This document shows, one piece after another, positions 7,986 through 16,739 of a stretch of 64,000 bases of DNA (within the stretch, counting starts at the first letter, position 1; every line of letters begins with the position of its first letter). The notes beneath the pieces are model-generated. The model was given only the letters and a program-made list of their open reading frames with translations. It had not been told where the DNA came from and did no database searches. Source of the stretch: Litorilinea aerophila. Lineage in GTDB: Bacteria; Chloroflexota; Anaerolineae; Caldilineales; Caldilineaceae. The position numbers and the translations under genes were made by a program. The stretch spans positions 1 through 64,000 of the forward strand of contig NZ_VIGC02000002.1 in the NCBI RefSeq assembly GCF_006569185.2, read 5' to 3'.

Positions 7986-9587
7986 ATGGAAGCCGATCTC
8001 GTCCTGCTCAACGGCCGCATCTACACCCTGGACCCGCAGCAACCCACGGCCCAGGCCCTGGCCATCGCCGGCAACCGCATCGTCGCGCTGGGCGACAATC
8101 GCCAGATGCAACAGCTCCTGGCTGCCGGCGGCCAACAGGTGGACCTGGCCGGTCATACGGTGGTGCCGGGCTTCATCGACGCCCACATCCATTTTCTCGC
8201 CTACGGCCTCAGCCTGCAAGAAATCGACCTGGCCGGGGTCGACAGCCTGGCAGAAGCCCTGGAGCGGGTGGCCGCCCGGGCCCGGACGACGCCCCCCGGC
8301 CAGTGGCTGACCGGCCGGGGCTGGGACCAGTCCCTCTGGGGCGATGGGGCCTTTCCCACCCGCCAGGAGCTGGATAGGGTGGCGCCGGATCATCCCGTCT
8401 ACCTGCGTCGCAAATGCGGCCACGCCGCCTGGGCCAACAGCCGGGCCCTGGCCCTGGCCGGCATCACAGAGGCCACGCCGGATCCACCCGGCGGCACCAT
8501 CCAGCGGGATGCGACCGGAGCGCCCACCGGCATCCTGAAGGAGCGGGCCATGGACCTGGTGGAGCGGCTGCAGCAGCGGCCGACGCCCGACCAGGCCCGT
8601 GAGGCGGTGCGCCTGGCCATGGCCGCGGTCCACCGGCTGGGCATCGTGGGCATCCACAACATGGAAGGGGCGGACGCGCTGCGGGCCTTCCAGACCCTGC
8701 GGGCAGCGGGCGAGCTGAAGCTCCGGGTGCTGCAACAGATCCCAGAAGCGGACCTGGACGCCGCCATCCAGTTGGGCATCCAGAGCGGCTTCGGCGACGA
8801 CTTTCTCCGCTTCGGCGGCGTGAAAATTTTCGCCGACGGCGCCCTGGGCGCGCGCACGGCCCTGATGATGGCGCCCTACGAGGGCGAGCCGGACAACTAC
8901 GGCATCGCCCTGGCCGAACCAGAGCACCTGAAGCGGCAGGTGGAGAAGGCCGCCCGGGCCGGCCTGGCCGTCTTCATCCACGCCATCGGCGACCAGGCCA
9001 ACCGCAACGTCCTGGATGCCATCGAGGCGGTGCGGAGACATCCCGCAAACGGCAGCATCGGCCCCCACCTGCGCCACCGCATCGAACACGCCCAGGTGCT
9101 CCACCCGGACGATGTCTCCCGCTTTGCCGCCCTGGGCGTCATCGCCTCCATGCAGCCCATCCACTGCACCCAGGACATGGTGTTGGCCGACCGCCACTGG
9201 GGCGCCCGGGCCCGGCTGTCCTATGCCTGGAGCAGCCTGCTGAGCAGCGGCGCGGTCCTGGCCTTCGGCTCGGACGCGCCCGTGGAGACGCCCGATGTGC
9301 TCCAGGGGCTCTACGCCGCGGTCACCCGGCGCCGGCCGGATGGCTACCCCGGGCCTGCAGGCTGGTACCCCGAGGAGTGCCTGAGCATCCAGGAAGCCGT
9401 CCACGCCTACACGGCCGGCGCGGCCTATGCAGGCGGCGACGAAAACCGGCGGGGCACCCTGAGCCCCGGCAAGCTGGCCGACCTGGCCGTGCTCTCCCAG
9501 GATATTTTCACGGTGGAGCCGGAGGCCCTGCTGGAGACCCGGGTGGTGGCCACCCTGGTGGACGGCGAGTGGGTGTACAGTTCGTGA
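7986..9587 (+). CDS. Amidohydrolase family 3 protein (YtcJ-like)
   Basis: A 533-aa metal-dependent hydrolase of the Amidohydrolase_3/COG1574 group. The N-terminal beta domain (LLNGRIYTLDP) is followed by the metal-binding DAHIHF motif (H67, H69). Later come GGVKIFADGALGARTA, HAIGDQANRNVLDA, RIEHAQV and AFGSDAPVETP, which supply further ligands. It ends with the usual GTLSPGKLADLAVLS region. The ATG at 7986 was chosen because AAGGAAG lies five bases upstream and homologous sequence begins there. The long frame upstream overlaps the VOC gene on the other strand. It is likely cytosolic. Family members hydrolyse C-N or related bonds in cyclic and acylated compounds, and the substrate is unknown. 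Confidence 0.9.
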   Translation: MEADLVLLNGRIYTLDPQQPTAQALAIAGNRIVALGDNRQMQQLLAAGGQQVDLAGHTVVPGFIDAHIHFLAYGLSLQEIDLAGVDSLAEALERVAARARTTPPGQWLTGRGWDQSLWGDGAFPTRQELDRVAPDHPVYLRRKCGHAAWANSRALALAGITEATPDPPGGTIQRDATGAPTGILKERAMDLVERLQQRPTPDQAREAVRLAMAAVHRLGIVGIHNMEGADALRAFQTLRAAGELKLRVLQQIPEADLDAAIQLGIQSGFGDDFLRFGGVKIFADGALGARTALMMAPYEGEPDNYGIALAEPEHLKRQVEKAARAGLAVFIHAIGDQANRNVLDAIEAVRRHPANGSIGPHLRHRIEHAQVLHPDDVSRFAALGVIASMQPIHCTQDMVLADRHWGARARLSYAWSSLLSSGAVLAFGSDAPVETPDVLQGLYAAVTRRRPDGYPGPAGWYPEECLSIQEAVHAYTAGAAYAGGDENRRGTLSPGKLADLAVLSQDIFTVEPEALLETRVVATLVDGEWVYSS

Positions 9588-9650
9588 GCAGGCGTTCAAA
9601 GGGATCTGCCCGGAGAATCCAATCCCATTGAAGTAAGCAAAGGAGCAACC

Positions 9651-10532
9651 ATGAAGAAGAGCTATCTGGTACGGGCCCTCTCCAAAGAGCCGGCGCTGCG
9701 GGGGCTGGCCTGCGTCACCACGGGTCTGGTGGACGAGGCTCGACACCTCCACGAGACGAGCCCGGTGGCCACGGCAGCCCTGGGCCATGGACTCACCGCC
9801 GCAGCCCTGTTGGGCGCGCTGCTCAAGGTCCAGCAACGGGTGGCCCTGAAGGTGGAAGGGGATGGCCCACTGCAAAAAATGGTGGTGGAATCGGACAGCT
9901 ACGGCCACATCCGAGGCTACGTAGCCGTGCCGGATGTGGCCCTGCCTCCGCCCTTCGACGGCGCTGCCGTGGTCCAGGCCTTGGGCCGGCAGGGCGTCCT
10001 GACTGTGGTCAAGGATCTCCAGCTCAAACACCTCTACGAAGGTGTGGTACCCCTGCAGGGCGGCGAGCTGGACCAGGAGTTGGCCCACTACTTCGCCCAG
10101 TCGGAGCAGATCCCTTCGCTGGTGGAAATCGGCGTGCGGGTGGACGAGGCCGGCGAGGTGGTCGCCGCGGGTGGGCTCCTCATCCAGCCCATGCCCGAGC
10201 AGGATCCTGGCGTCCTGGAGGCAGTGGCCAACCGGCTGGACGATCTGCCCCCGGTGGAAGATTGCCTGGCCGCAGGCGACACGCCGGAATCCCTGCTGGC
10301 CACCCTCTTCGGCCCCATCGAGTATGAGATCCTGGAGACCCGGGACCTGGAGTACCGGTGCACCTGCAGTTGGGAACGGTCCCGGAAGGCGCTGCTGGCC
10401 CTGGGGCGGGACGAACTCAAGAGCCTGATGCAGGAGGGGCAGGCGGTCATCGACTGTCATTTTTGCCATCAGCAGTACGTCTTCGGGCCGGAAGAGCTGG
10501 AGACCATCCTGGAAGAACTGGAAGCGCAGTAA
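9651..10532 (+). CDS. hslO: Hsp33 redox-regulated chaperone
   Basis: A 293-aa cytosolic holdase activated by oxidative and heat stress. The N-terminal domain shows the family pattern (GHGLTAAALLGALLK, LKVEGDGPLQKMVVESD, GYVAVPDV). The C-terminal redox switch is intact: Cys237-x-Cys239 (YRCTCSW) and Cys269-x-x-Cys272 (DCHFCHQQY) form the zinc site. Length is normal for the family (about 290). AAAGGAG lies a few bases before the ATG at 9651. It lies 63 bp after the amidohydrolase and before a DinB gene, with no obvious functional link. Confidence 0.96.
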   Translation: MKKSYLVRALSKEPALRGLACVTTGLVDEARHLHETSPVATAALGHGLTAAALLGALLKVQQRVALKVEGDGPLQKMVVESDSYGHIRGYVAVPDVALPPPFDGAAVVQALGRQGVLTVVKDLQLKHLYEGVVPLQGGELDQELAHYFAQSEQIPSLVEIGVRVDEAGEVVAAGGLLIQPMPEQDPGVLEAVANRLDDLPPVEDCLAAGDTPESLLATLFGPIEYEILETRDLEYRCTCSWERSRKALLALGRDELKSLMQEGQAVIDCHFCHQQYVFGPEELETILEELEAQ

Positions 10533-10579
10533 GTCCCGGCAGACAACAGAAGCCAGACGGCTCCCACGGAGGTAGCCCC

Positions 10580-11089
10580 ATGCTGACATCAGAAGAGCGC
10601 CGCGAGCTCATGGACCAGATCCGCCGGCTGCCTGAGCAACTGGAAGCCCTCCTTGCGGAGGCGCCCGCCGAAGCCCTGTACGCCCATCCCCTGCCCGGCG
10701 AGTGGAGCGTGGCCCAGAACATCCATCACCTGGCCGATGCCCACATGAACAGCTTCATCCGGCTCAAACTCATTCTGACGGAAGATGAGCCCACCCTGAA
10801 ACCCTTCGACCAGGAACGCTGGGCCCAGACGGCCGACGCCCAGGCCGCGCCGGTGGCCGATTCCCTGCGCCTCCTCCAGGGCCTCCATGCCCGCTGGGTC
10901 GCCCTGCTGGAGCGCCTGGACGAGACCCAGTGGCAGCGCCGGGGGCTGCACCCCGAGGTGGGCTACCTCACGCCGGAGGACCTGCTGCGCAGCTACGCGG
11001 CCCACGGCCAGGCCCACCTGGACCAGATCGCCCGACTCCTGGCCGCCAGTGGTCAGGCCGGACAGGATGGAGGTGCTCTAGAAGAATGA
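10580..11089 (+). CDS. DinB-family protein
   Basis: A 169-aa four-helix-bundle protein of the DinB/YfiT metal-dependent superfamily. Candidate metal ligands are the histidines in EWSVAQNIHHLADAHMN and in SYAAHGQAHLDQI, which are the two positions conserved in the family. GGAGGT just upstream sets the ATG at 10580. The stop overlaps the next gene by ATGA, suggesting translational coupling with the small membrane protein at 11086. The superfamily includes thiol-dependent S-transferases, and the substrate is unknown. Confidence 0.88.
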   Translation: MLTSEERRELMDQIRRLPEQLEALLAEAPAEALYAHPLPGEWSVAQNIHHLADAHMNSFIRLKLILTEDEPTLKPFDQERWAQTADAQAAPVADSLRLLQGLHARWVALLERLDETQWQRRGLHPEVGYLTPEDLLRSYAAHGQAHLDQIARLLAASGQAGQDGGALEE

Positions 11090-11544
11090 GGGACAATCCA
11101 CCGGAGGCCGCCGGACAGCCCGGTCGCCGTCTGGCCATCCGGGTCATCAGCGTGCTGTTGATGCTCCAGGCCCTGGGCCTGCTGGGACTCGGACTCTACC
11201 AGGGCGCGCAGATCGAAGTTCCCCAGACAGGGGCAGGCTCTTTGTTCTCCTTCCCCCTGCTGGAGCTCTTCCTGCTGAGCGGGCTGTTCGTGGCCGTGGG
11301 CATCTTCGCGGCCCTCAACGCAGTGAGCTTCTATCGGCTGCAACGGGGCGCCTGGCTGCGGGCCATGACCGTGCAAGGATTGTTGCTCCTGGTCTGCCTG
11401 GGCCTCTACGCCGGCGGCCGTCGGGCCTCGGACATCTACGCCATCATGCTCTACTGCATCATCATGGTGCTCTACATGAACAGCGAGGAGATCCGCCTGG
11501 CCTTCTACCGACGGGATCCCATGGGGGACTACCGTGAACCGTGA
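11086..11544 (+). CDS. Small integral membrane protein, function unknown
   Basis: A 152-aa protein with four predicted transmembrane segments: residues near 17-38 (AIRVISVLLMLQALGLLGLG), 50-75, 90-108 and 112-130. A short charged tail (RLAFYRRDPMGDYREP) follows. It has no recognised domain. It starts within the stop of the DinB gene (ATGA), and its last 11 bases overlap the GTG start of the Vps62-like gene. The three genes are tightly coupled, so its role is probably tied to one of those neighbours. Confidence 0.75.
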   Translation: MRDNPPEAAGQPGRRLAIRVISVLLMLQALGLLGLGLYQGAQIEVPQTGAGSLFSFPLLELFLLSGLFVAVGIFAALNAVSFYRLQRGAWLRAMTVQGLLLLVCLGLYAGGRRASDIYAIMLYCIIMVLYMNSEEIRLAFYRRDPMGDYREP

Positions 11545-13408
11545 GCTAGCCCTGGCGCTCCTGCGCCGCTACGAGCCCATCCTCCGATTCACCCGGGGGG
11601 AACGCTTCTTCCCCATGGACGTGGAGCCGTACGTCCGGGCATGCAGTCTGTGGGTGCAGCGGCCCGGCGAGGATCCCTTCTGCCTGGTGGAGCGGGGCCG
11701 GCTGGACCTGGAGCGCCTGAGCCAGCCCCATCCGGCCGAGTTTGGCACGGTCCACTACCTGAAGTTCACCGATCCCCTGTCGGTGACCCAACTGGCCGCC
11801 TACACCTGGCAGCAGAGCATCCACGGGCGGGACGAGGAAGAGTTTCGACCAGGGCCGGGCCGCCTGGCCCGGGTAGGTTACTTCCCACGGCTCATCGATG
11901 CCTTCTTCACCCTGGGGCTGCTGGCCCGGGGCCGGGTGCCGGGGGATGCGGCCGCCGCAGCCGCCCAGGCCTACCGTCAACTCCTGGCCCAGGGTGAGGG
12001 GTATCGCTACCATGGCCGGGTCATCGAACAGAATGGCTGGGTGGTCCTCCAGTACTGGTTCTTTTACGCCTTCAACAACTGGCGGTCCGCCTTCTTTGGG
12101 GCCAACGACCACGAAGGCGACTGGGAGATGCTCAACATCTACCTCTATCAGGCCCGCCCCCCAGAGGCAGGGGAGACCCTGGCCCAGGCCGCCGAGCGCT
12201 ACCGCCCCGAGTGGGTGGCCTATGCCTCCCACGATTACCAGGGAGATGATCTGCGCCGCCGGTGGGACGACCCAGAGTTGGAGAAGGTGGGCGGACATCC
12301 CGTGGTCTACGTCAGTGCCGGCTCCCATGCCAGCTACTACAGCCGGGGGGAATATCTGACGGAAATCGAGCTGCCCTTCCTGGCGCCCCTGGCCCGGGTC
12401 AGCAACCAACTACGCCATGTGTGGCATGAATGGCTGCGCCAGTACCGCCCAGAGGAAGAGGCCGAAACGCCGCCTCCCGACGGCAACATCTTCCGCATCC
12501 CCTTTGTGGACTATGCCCGGGGGGATGGCATCTCCATCGGCCCCGGAGAAAGCCGGGAGTGGGATCCGCCCCACCTGTTGACGCCGCCGCCCGCCTGGGT
12601 GACCAATTACCGGGGGCTGTGGGGCCTCTACACCCGGGACCCCTTCGCCGGCGAGGATGCACCGGCCGGCCCCATGTACAACCGGGATGGGAGCGTCCGC
12701 CGGGCCTGGTACGATCCGGTGGGGTGGGCCGGCCTGGACAAGGTGGCGCCTCCCCGGCAGCAGATTGAGCTGGCCGTCCAGCGCCAGGATACCCTGCGCA
12801 TCCACCAGGTGGTCCTCCAGGAGGAGATCGAGCACCGGAGCCGGGAGCTCCACCAGTTGGGCATGGAGGCGGCCGCCATGCGGACCCAGCCCCACCTGCA
12901 CCGACTCTACCAGGAACACCAGCGCCGGATCGCCGAGCTCTCTGCAGAGCTGGATCAGCTGCGGGCCCAGGCGGCCCAGGAACGGGCATTGCTGGCCGCG
13001 CTGGAACAGCACGAAGCCCGGCTGCGGGCAGGAGATCGGGGGCCGGCCCGGGAGCATATCCGCCGGGCCCACCGGCCGGCCAGCGAACAGCGCCTGCGCC
13101 TGAGCCGGCTGGCCGAAATTTGGGCGGCCGTCAGCATCAGCGTCACCATGGTGGGATTCGTGGCCCTGGTCTACCTGGCCCGACACTACCTGGTCTTCGG
13201 CCTGACCACCATCATCGCCCTCTTCACCTTTATCGAGGCTGGCTTCCGAGGCCAACTGTTGCGCCTGGTAGTCAGCCTGACCATCGGGCTGGCCGTGGTC
13301 GCCTCTTTGGTCCTGCTCTACGAATTCTTCTGGCAGGTCATTACCCTGACGGTTCTGGTGGTCGGCCTGTACATCATGTGGGAAAACCTGCGGGAATTGC
13401 GTCAGTAG
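11534..13408 (+). CDS. Vps62-like domain protein with coiled coil and C-terminal membrane anchor
   Basis: A 624-aa protein starting with GTG inside the end of the preceding gene. The central region (about residues 160-290) has Vps62/DUF946-like signatures (FFYAFNNWRSAF, NDHEGDWEMLNIYLY, HPVVYVSAGSHASYYSRG). Residues about 415-520 are charged and heptad-rich (QQIELAVQRQD to EQRLRLSRLAEI), consistent with a long coiled coil. Three hydrophobic segments follow before a short tail ending NLRELRQ. The product is therefore a large cytoplasmic or surface domain on a stalk at the membrane. Function is not known. A 16-bp inverted-repeat element begins over its stop codon. Confidence 0.75.
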   Translation: MNRELALALLRRYEPILRFTRGERFFPMDVEPYVRACSLWVQRPGEDPFCLVERGRLDLERLSQPHPAEFGTVHYLKFTDPLSVTQLAAYTWQQSIHGRDEEEFRPGPGRLARVGYFPRLIDAFFTLGLLARGRVPGDAAAAAAQAYRQLLAQGEGYRYHGRVIEQNGWVVLQYWFFYAFNNWRSAFFGANDHEGDWEMLNIYLYQARPPEAGETLAQAAERYRPEWVAYASHDYQGDDLRRRWDDPELEKVGGHPVVYVSAGSHASYYSRGEYLTEIELPFLAPLARVSNQLRHVWHEWLRQYRPEEEAETPPPDGNIFRIPFVDYARGDGISIGPGESREWDPPHLLTPPPAWVTNYRGLWGLYTRDPFAGEDAPAGPMYNRDGSVRRAWYDPVGWAGLDKVAPPRQQIELAVQRQDTLRIHQVVLQEEIEHRSRELHQLGMEAAAMRTQPHLHRLYQEHQRRIAELSAELDQLRAQAAQERALLAALEQHEARLRAGDRGPAREHIRRAHRPASEQRLRLSRLAEIWAAVSISVTMVGFVALVYLARHYLVFGLTTIIALFTFIEAGFRGQLLRLVVSLTIGLAVVASLVLLYEFFWQVITLTVLVVGLYIMWENLRELRQ

Positions 13409-13514
13409 GGCGGGCCTCCGTATCCGCCCGATGGTGCCACGCCCCAGGCGGGTGAAGGGACGCCGGCAGCCCGGTGGATTCGGCCCCGTCCGGTGGGCCG
13501 GAGGCCCGCCCTAC
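13405..13514 (+). repeat. Palindromic element with 16-bp perfect inverted ends
   Basis: The left arm GTAGGGCGGGCCTCCG (13405-13420) is the exact reverse complement of the right arm at 13499-13514. The left arm overlaps the TAG stop of the Vps62-like gene. The interior is also GC-rich and partly self-complementary. A diverged half-copy lies inverted at 17312-17342. Confidence 0.75.
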
Positions 13515-13554
13515 ACGTCGAAGGAGAGTCAAAATCAAAAAGGAGAGGATGCCC

Positions 13555-14553
13555 ATGCAAGCGATGGTCCTCCACCAAACGCGCCCCGTCGAGGAAAACC
13601 CCCTGCAGGCGGAAGAGGTCCCCACGCCGGAGCCGGGGCCCGGCCAGATCCGCCTCCGCCTCCGGGTGTGTGGCGTCTGTCACACGGATCTCCACACCGT
13701 CGAGGGGGACCTGGAGCTGCCCCGCACGCCCCTCGTCCCAGGCCACCAACTGGTGGGAGTGGTGGACCGGCTGGGCGAAGGCGTCACCCGGTTTGCCGTA
13801 GGCGACCGGGTGGGGGTGGCGTGGCTCAACTGGAGCTGTGGCGAGTGTGAGTTCTGCCGCCAGGGCCTGGAGAACCTGTGCCAGCGGGCCCGGTTCACCG
13901 GGCTCCAGGCCGATGGTGGCTACGCGCAGTACGCCGTGGTGGACCAGGGCTTCGCCTACCCCATCCCGGACCGCTTCGCCGACGCGGAGGCAGCCCCCCT
14001 GCTTTGCGCCGGCATCGTGGGCTACCGGGCCCTGCGCCTGAGCCAGATCCGGCCGGGCGAACGGTTGGGGCTCTATGGCTTCGGAGCCAGCGCCCATCTG
14101 GTCATCCAGGTGGCCCGCCACTGGGACTGCCAGGTCTACGTCTTCACCCGTTCCGAGGAGCACCGGGAGCTGGCCCGGCAACTGGGGGCCGCCTGGGTCG
14201 GGCGGGCGGAAGAGCAGCCCCCCGCGCCCTGCCACAGCAGCATCATCTTTGCACCGGCGGGCCACATCGTCCCCCTGGCCCTGCAGCACCTGCGGCCCGG
14301 CGGTACCGTGGCCATCAACGCCATCCACATGAGCCCCATCCCCCAGATGGACTACCAGCTGATCTATGGCGAACGCACCCTGCGCAGCGTCACCAACTTC
14401 ACCCGGCAGGACGCCACGGACTTCCTGCAGCTGGCCGCGTCCATCCCCATCCAGGTCCAGGCAGAAACCTTTCCGCTACACGAAGCCAACCGCGCCCTGC
14501 AGCGCCTCAAAGCCAGCCAGATCCAGGGAGCTGCGGTCTTGGCCATTCCATGA
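13555..14553 (+). CDS. Zinc-dependent alcohol dehydrogenase (MDR family)
   Basis: A 332-aa medium-chain dehydrogenase/reductase. Catalytic zinc ligands are Cys39 (VCGVCHTDLH) and His64 (VPGHQLVG). The four structural-zinc cysteines C95, C98, C101 and C109 (NWSCGECEFCRQGLENLC) are all present. The nucleotide-binding glycine motif is GLYGFGASAH. The ATG at 13555 (reading MQAMVLHQ) was preferred over one at 13549 because it fits the family N-terminus and sits about nine bases after AAGGAG. It is likely a cytosolic NAD(P)-dependent alcohol or aldehyde oxidoreductase. An intrinsic terminator follows. Confidence 0.92.
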   Translation: MQAMVLHQTRPVEENPLQAEEVPTPEPGPGQIRLRLRVCGVCHTDLHTVEGDLELPRTPLVPGHQLVGVVDRLGEGVTRFAVGDRVGVAWLNWSCGECEFCRQGLENLCQRARFTGLQADGGYAQYAVVDQGFAYPIPDRFADAEAAPLLCAGIVGYRALRLSQIRPGERLGLYGFGASAHLVIQVARHWDCQVYVFTRSEEHRELARQLGAAWVGRAEEQPPAPCHSSIIFAPAGHIVPLALQHLRPGGTVAINAIHMSPIPQMDYQLIYGERTLRSVTNFTRQDATDFLQLAASIPIQVQAETFPLHEANRALQRLKASQIQGAAVLAIP

Positions 14554-14579
14554 GGTCAATGGGAGAGGTCAATGGGAGA
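14554..14579 (+). repeat. Perfect 13-bp tandem duplication
   Basis: GGTCAATGGGAGA occurs twice in direct succession (14554-14566, 14567-14579), immediately after the alcohol dehydrogenase stop codon and running into the terminator stem. It looks like a recent slippage duplication. Confidence 0.8.
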
Positions 14580-14611
14580 CGGCCCGCTTTTCCATGCACG
14601 TGCGGGCCGTC
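14578..14611 (+). terminator. Terminator-like hairpin after the alcohol dehydrogenase
   Basis: A perfect 10-bp GC-rich stem (GACGGCCCGC at 14578-14587, GCGGGCCGTC at 14602-14611) with a 14-base loop is followed by CTTCCC rather than a full T-run. It lies between convergent genes. The remaining gap to argJ holds three GGTTAACG/GGTAACG-like direct repeats (14732-14761) of unknown meaning. Confidence 0.6.
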
Positions 14612-14780
14612 TTCCCGAGGGTTCAAAGGGGGGGGTGAGAGGAGGATATGAAGAGGATTGGTTGCACGTTGCGAGTGTTGATTTTTGCTCCCCAGGTATT
14701 CCTCGCAAGCGCCTACAGCGTACAGGGCACAGGTTAACGGCATGGTAACGCCCGGTTAACGTTTCGCCCCTCCTCGGCCC

Positions 14781-16013
14781 TCACGTCCGATAGTCCCCGT
14801 TGATGCTCACATATTCGTGGCTGAGATCGGTGGTCCAGACGGTCGCCCGGCCCTGGCCCAGGCCCAGCTCCACCCGCACGTCGATCTCCGGCTGGGCAAA
14901 GCGCTCGGCCGCATCGGCCTCGGCATAGGGCAGGGGCGTCCCCGCCTCCACCAGCTGCAGCTCGGGCAGATGCTGACCCGGCGCCGGCCCCCCGCTGACG
15001 AAGAGGGCACATTTCTCTGGCTCCACCTGGATGCCGGCCCGCCCCACCGCGGCCAGGATTCGGCCCCAGTTGGCATCGTTGCCGAAGAAAGCGGTCTTCA
15101 CCAGGGGGCTGGTCGCGATGGTGTTGGCGGCCTGGTGGGCCTCCTGGTCGCTGATCGCTCCGTTGACCTGGATGGTCACGAATTTGGTGGCGCCCTCGCC
15201 ATCCCGGACGATGGCCTGGGCCAGCTCAGTGCACAGCTCGGTCAGGGCCTCCACAAAGGCCCCATAGGCCGGATCATCCGACTCCTGAATCTCGGGGTTG
15301 CCGGCCAGCCCGTTGGCCAGCAGGAGCACCGTGTCGTTGGTACTGGTGTCGCCGTCGATGCTGATCCGGTTAAAACTGCGGTTGACCGCGGCATGCAGGG
15401 CCTGTTGGAGCAGGGGCTGCGCCATATGGACGTCGGTGGCCAGGGTGCTCAACATGGTGGCCATATTGGGATGGATCATGCCGGCCCCCTTGGCAATACC
15501 GGTCAGGCGCACCGTCTCCCCGCCGATCTGGACCGAGCGGGTGAACAGCTTGGGCCGGGTGTCGGTGGTCATGATGGCCCGGGCGGCATCGGGCCAGCCT
15601 TCCGGCCGGAGCTGCTGCACCACGGCCGGGATGCCGTCCAGCAGCCGGTCCATGGGCAACTGCACGCCGATGACGCCGGTGCTCATCACGAAGATCGTCT
15701 GGTCGCCGGCGCCCAGGGCCCGTTCCACGGCTTCGGCCGTGCGGCGGGCGTTGGCCGCGCCTTCCACGCCTGTGCAGGCATTGGCACAGCCGCTGTTGAT
15801 GACCACGCCGTGGACGGAAGTGGGGTTGAAGGCCAACAGCCGCCGGTCATATTGGACGGGCGCCGCCGGAAAGCGGTTCAGGGTAAAGACCGCGGCGGCC
15901 CGGCAGGGAACCCGGCTGGCAATCAGGGCCAGGTCCAGGGCGCCGTTCTTCTTGATGCCGGCTGCCACGCCAGCCGCATCGAATCCAGGGACAACAAACT
16001 CGGATGCTTGCAT
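14781..16013 (-). CDS. argJ: Bifunctional glutamate N-acetyltransferase/amino-acid acetyltransferase
   Basis: A 410-aa ArgJ. It transfers the acetyl group from N-acetylornithine to glutamate in the arginine acetyl cycle and may also make N-acetylglutamate from acetyl-CoA. The autoprocessing site is intact: KGAGMIHPNMATML with the nucleophile Thr186, where cleavage between Ala and Thr yields alpha and beta chains. Other family stretches include CRAAAVFTLNRFPAAPV, NSGCANACTG and DGDTSTNDT. The ATG at 16013 has AGGTGG six bases upstream. It is the last gene of a minus-strand run, 25 bp after a methyltransferase gene, and no other arginine gene is nearby. Confidence 0.96.
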   Translation of the reverse strand: MQASEFVVPGFDAAGVAAGIKKNGALDLALIASRVPCRAAAVFTLNRFPAAPVQYDRRLLAFNPTSVHGVVINSGCANACTGVEGAANARRTAEAVERALGAGDQTIFVMSTGVIGVQLPMDRLLDGIPAVVQQLRPEGWPDAARAIMTTDTRPKLFTRSVQIGGETVRLTGIAKGAGMIHPNMATMLSTLATDVHMAQPLLQQALHAAVNRSFNRISIDGDTSTNDTVLLLANGLAGNPEIQESDDPAYGAFVEALTELCTELAQAIVRDGEGATKFVTIQVNGAISDQEAHQAANTIATSPLVKTAFFGNDANWGRILAAVGRAGIQVEPEKCALFVSGGPAPGQHLPELQLVEAGTPLPYAEADAAERFAQPEIDVRVELGLGQGRATVWTTDLSHEYVSINGDYRT

Positions 16014-16038
16014 GGGATCCACCTTTTCCTGTGGTCGG

Positions 16039-16695
16039 TTAATGGGATGATGGGCGCCTGTCTTCCGGGACAGAAGCCACGAAACAGCCGAAGCCGCCCG
16101 CCTGCAGGGTGCACGCCACCGGGGCAAAACCATGCTTCTGCAACAGGGCCAGGTGCCTTTGGACAGGGAGGCGGCCGGGGTTCTTGGGATCCGGGGGAGA
16201 GGCGGCCAGCAGGTCGGCGTTGATGAACAGGCCGCCGGGCGTCAGGATGCGCCGGGCCAGGCCATAGATGCGGTCCACGCAACACTCATCGCCCAGATCG
16301 TGGAGGGATTGCATGGAGACCACCGCATGTACCACCGGGGGCAGCTGGTCCAGCCACCCATCCTGGTTCAGGTCCGCCTGGATCAGGCGAAACCGGCCCC
16401 GGTAGGGGGCCAGCCGTGCCCGGGCGAAGGCCAGGGCGGGCCCGGAGATGTCGAAGCCGGTGAGGAAGAGGTGGGAATGGTCGGCCAGCAGCCGCGCGGC
16501 CAGCCGCCCCGGGCCGGTGCACAGCTCCACCACCTGAAGGAAGGGGGCTGAAACCTGGGCAGAAAAACGAGAAGAGAGGCCGGCCAGCTGTCCGCTGATG
16601 TGGCCGGCCACAGCCTCCCGCTCCGGCCAGCGCTCGTCCAGCCCCTGGGCGTATTCGGCCACTTCCTCCAGATTCTGAAATTGGCGATAGGGCAT
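16039..16695 (-). CDS. Class I SAM-dependent methyltransferase
   Basis: A 218-aa Rossmann-fold methyltransferase. Motif I reads VVELCTGPGRLAARLL, the post-I acidic residue is in LTGFDISGPAL, and motif II lies around HAVVSMQSLHDLG. The motif III-like LARRILTPGGLFINADLL follows. Upstream residues (EEVAEYAQGLDERWPEREAVAG) form a helical cap. The substrate is unknown. It lies between a DinB gene and argJ with short gaps (44 and 25 bp), consistent with one transcript. Confidence 0.87.
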   Translation of the reverse strand: MPYRQFQNLEEVAEYAQGLDERWPEREAVAGHISGQLAGLSSRFSAQVSAPFLQVVELCTGPGRLAARLLADHSHLFLTGFDISGPALAFARARLAPYRGRFRLIQADLNQDGWLDQLPPVVHAVVSMQSLHDLGDECCVDRIYGLARRILTPGGLFINADLLAASPPDPKNPGRLPVQRHLALLQKHGFAPVACTLQAGGFGCFVASVPEDRRPSSH

Positions 16696-16739
16696 GATGG
16701 TCTACTCCATGACGCCAGGAAGGATGGAGGCCGGGCACA

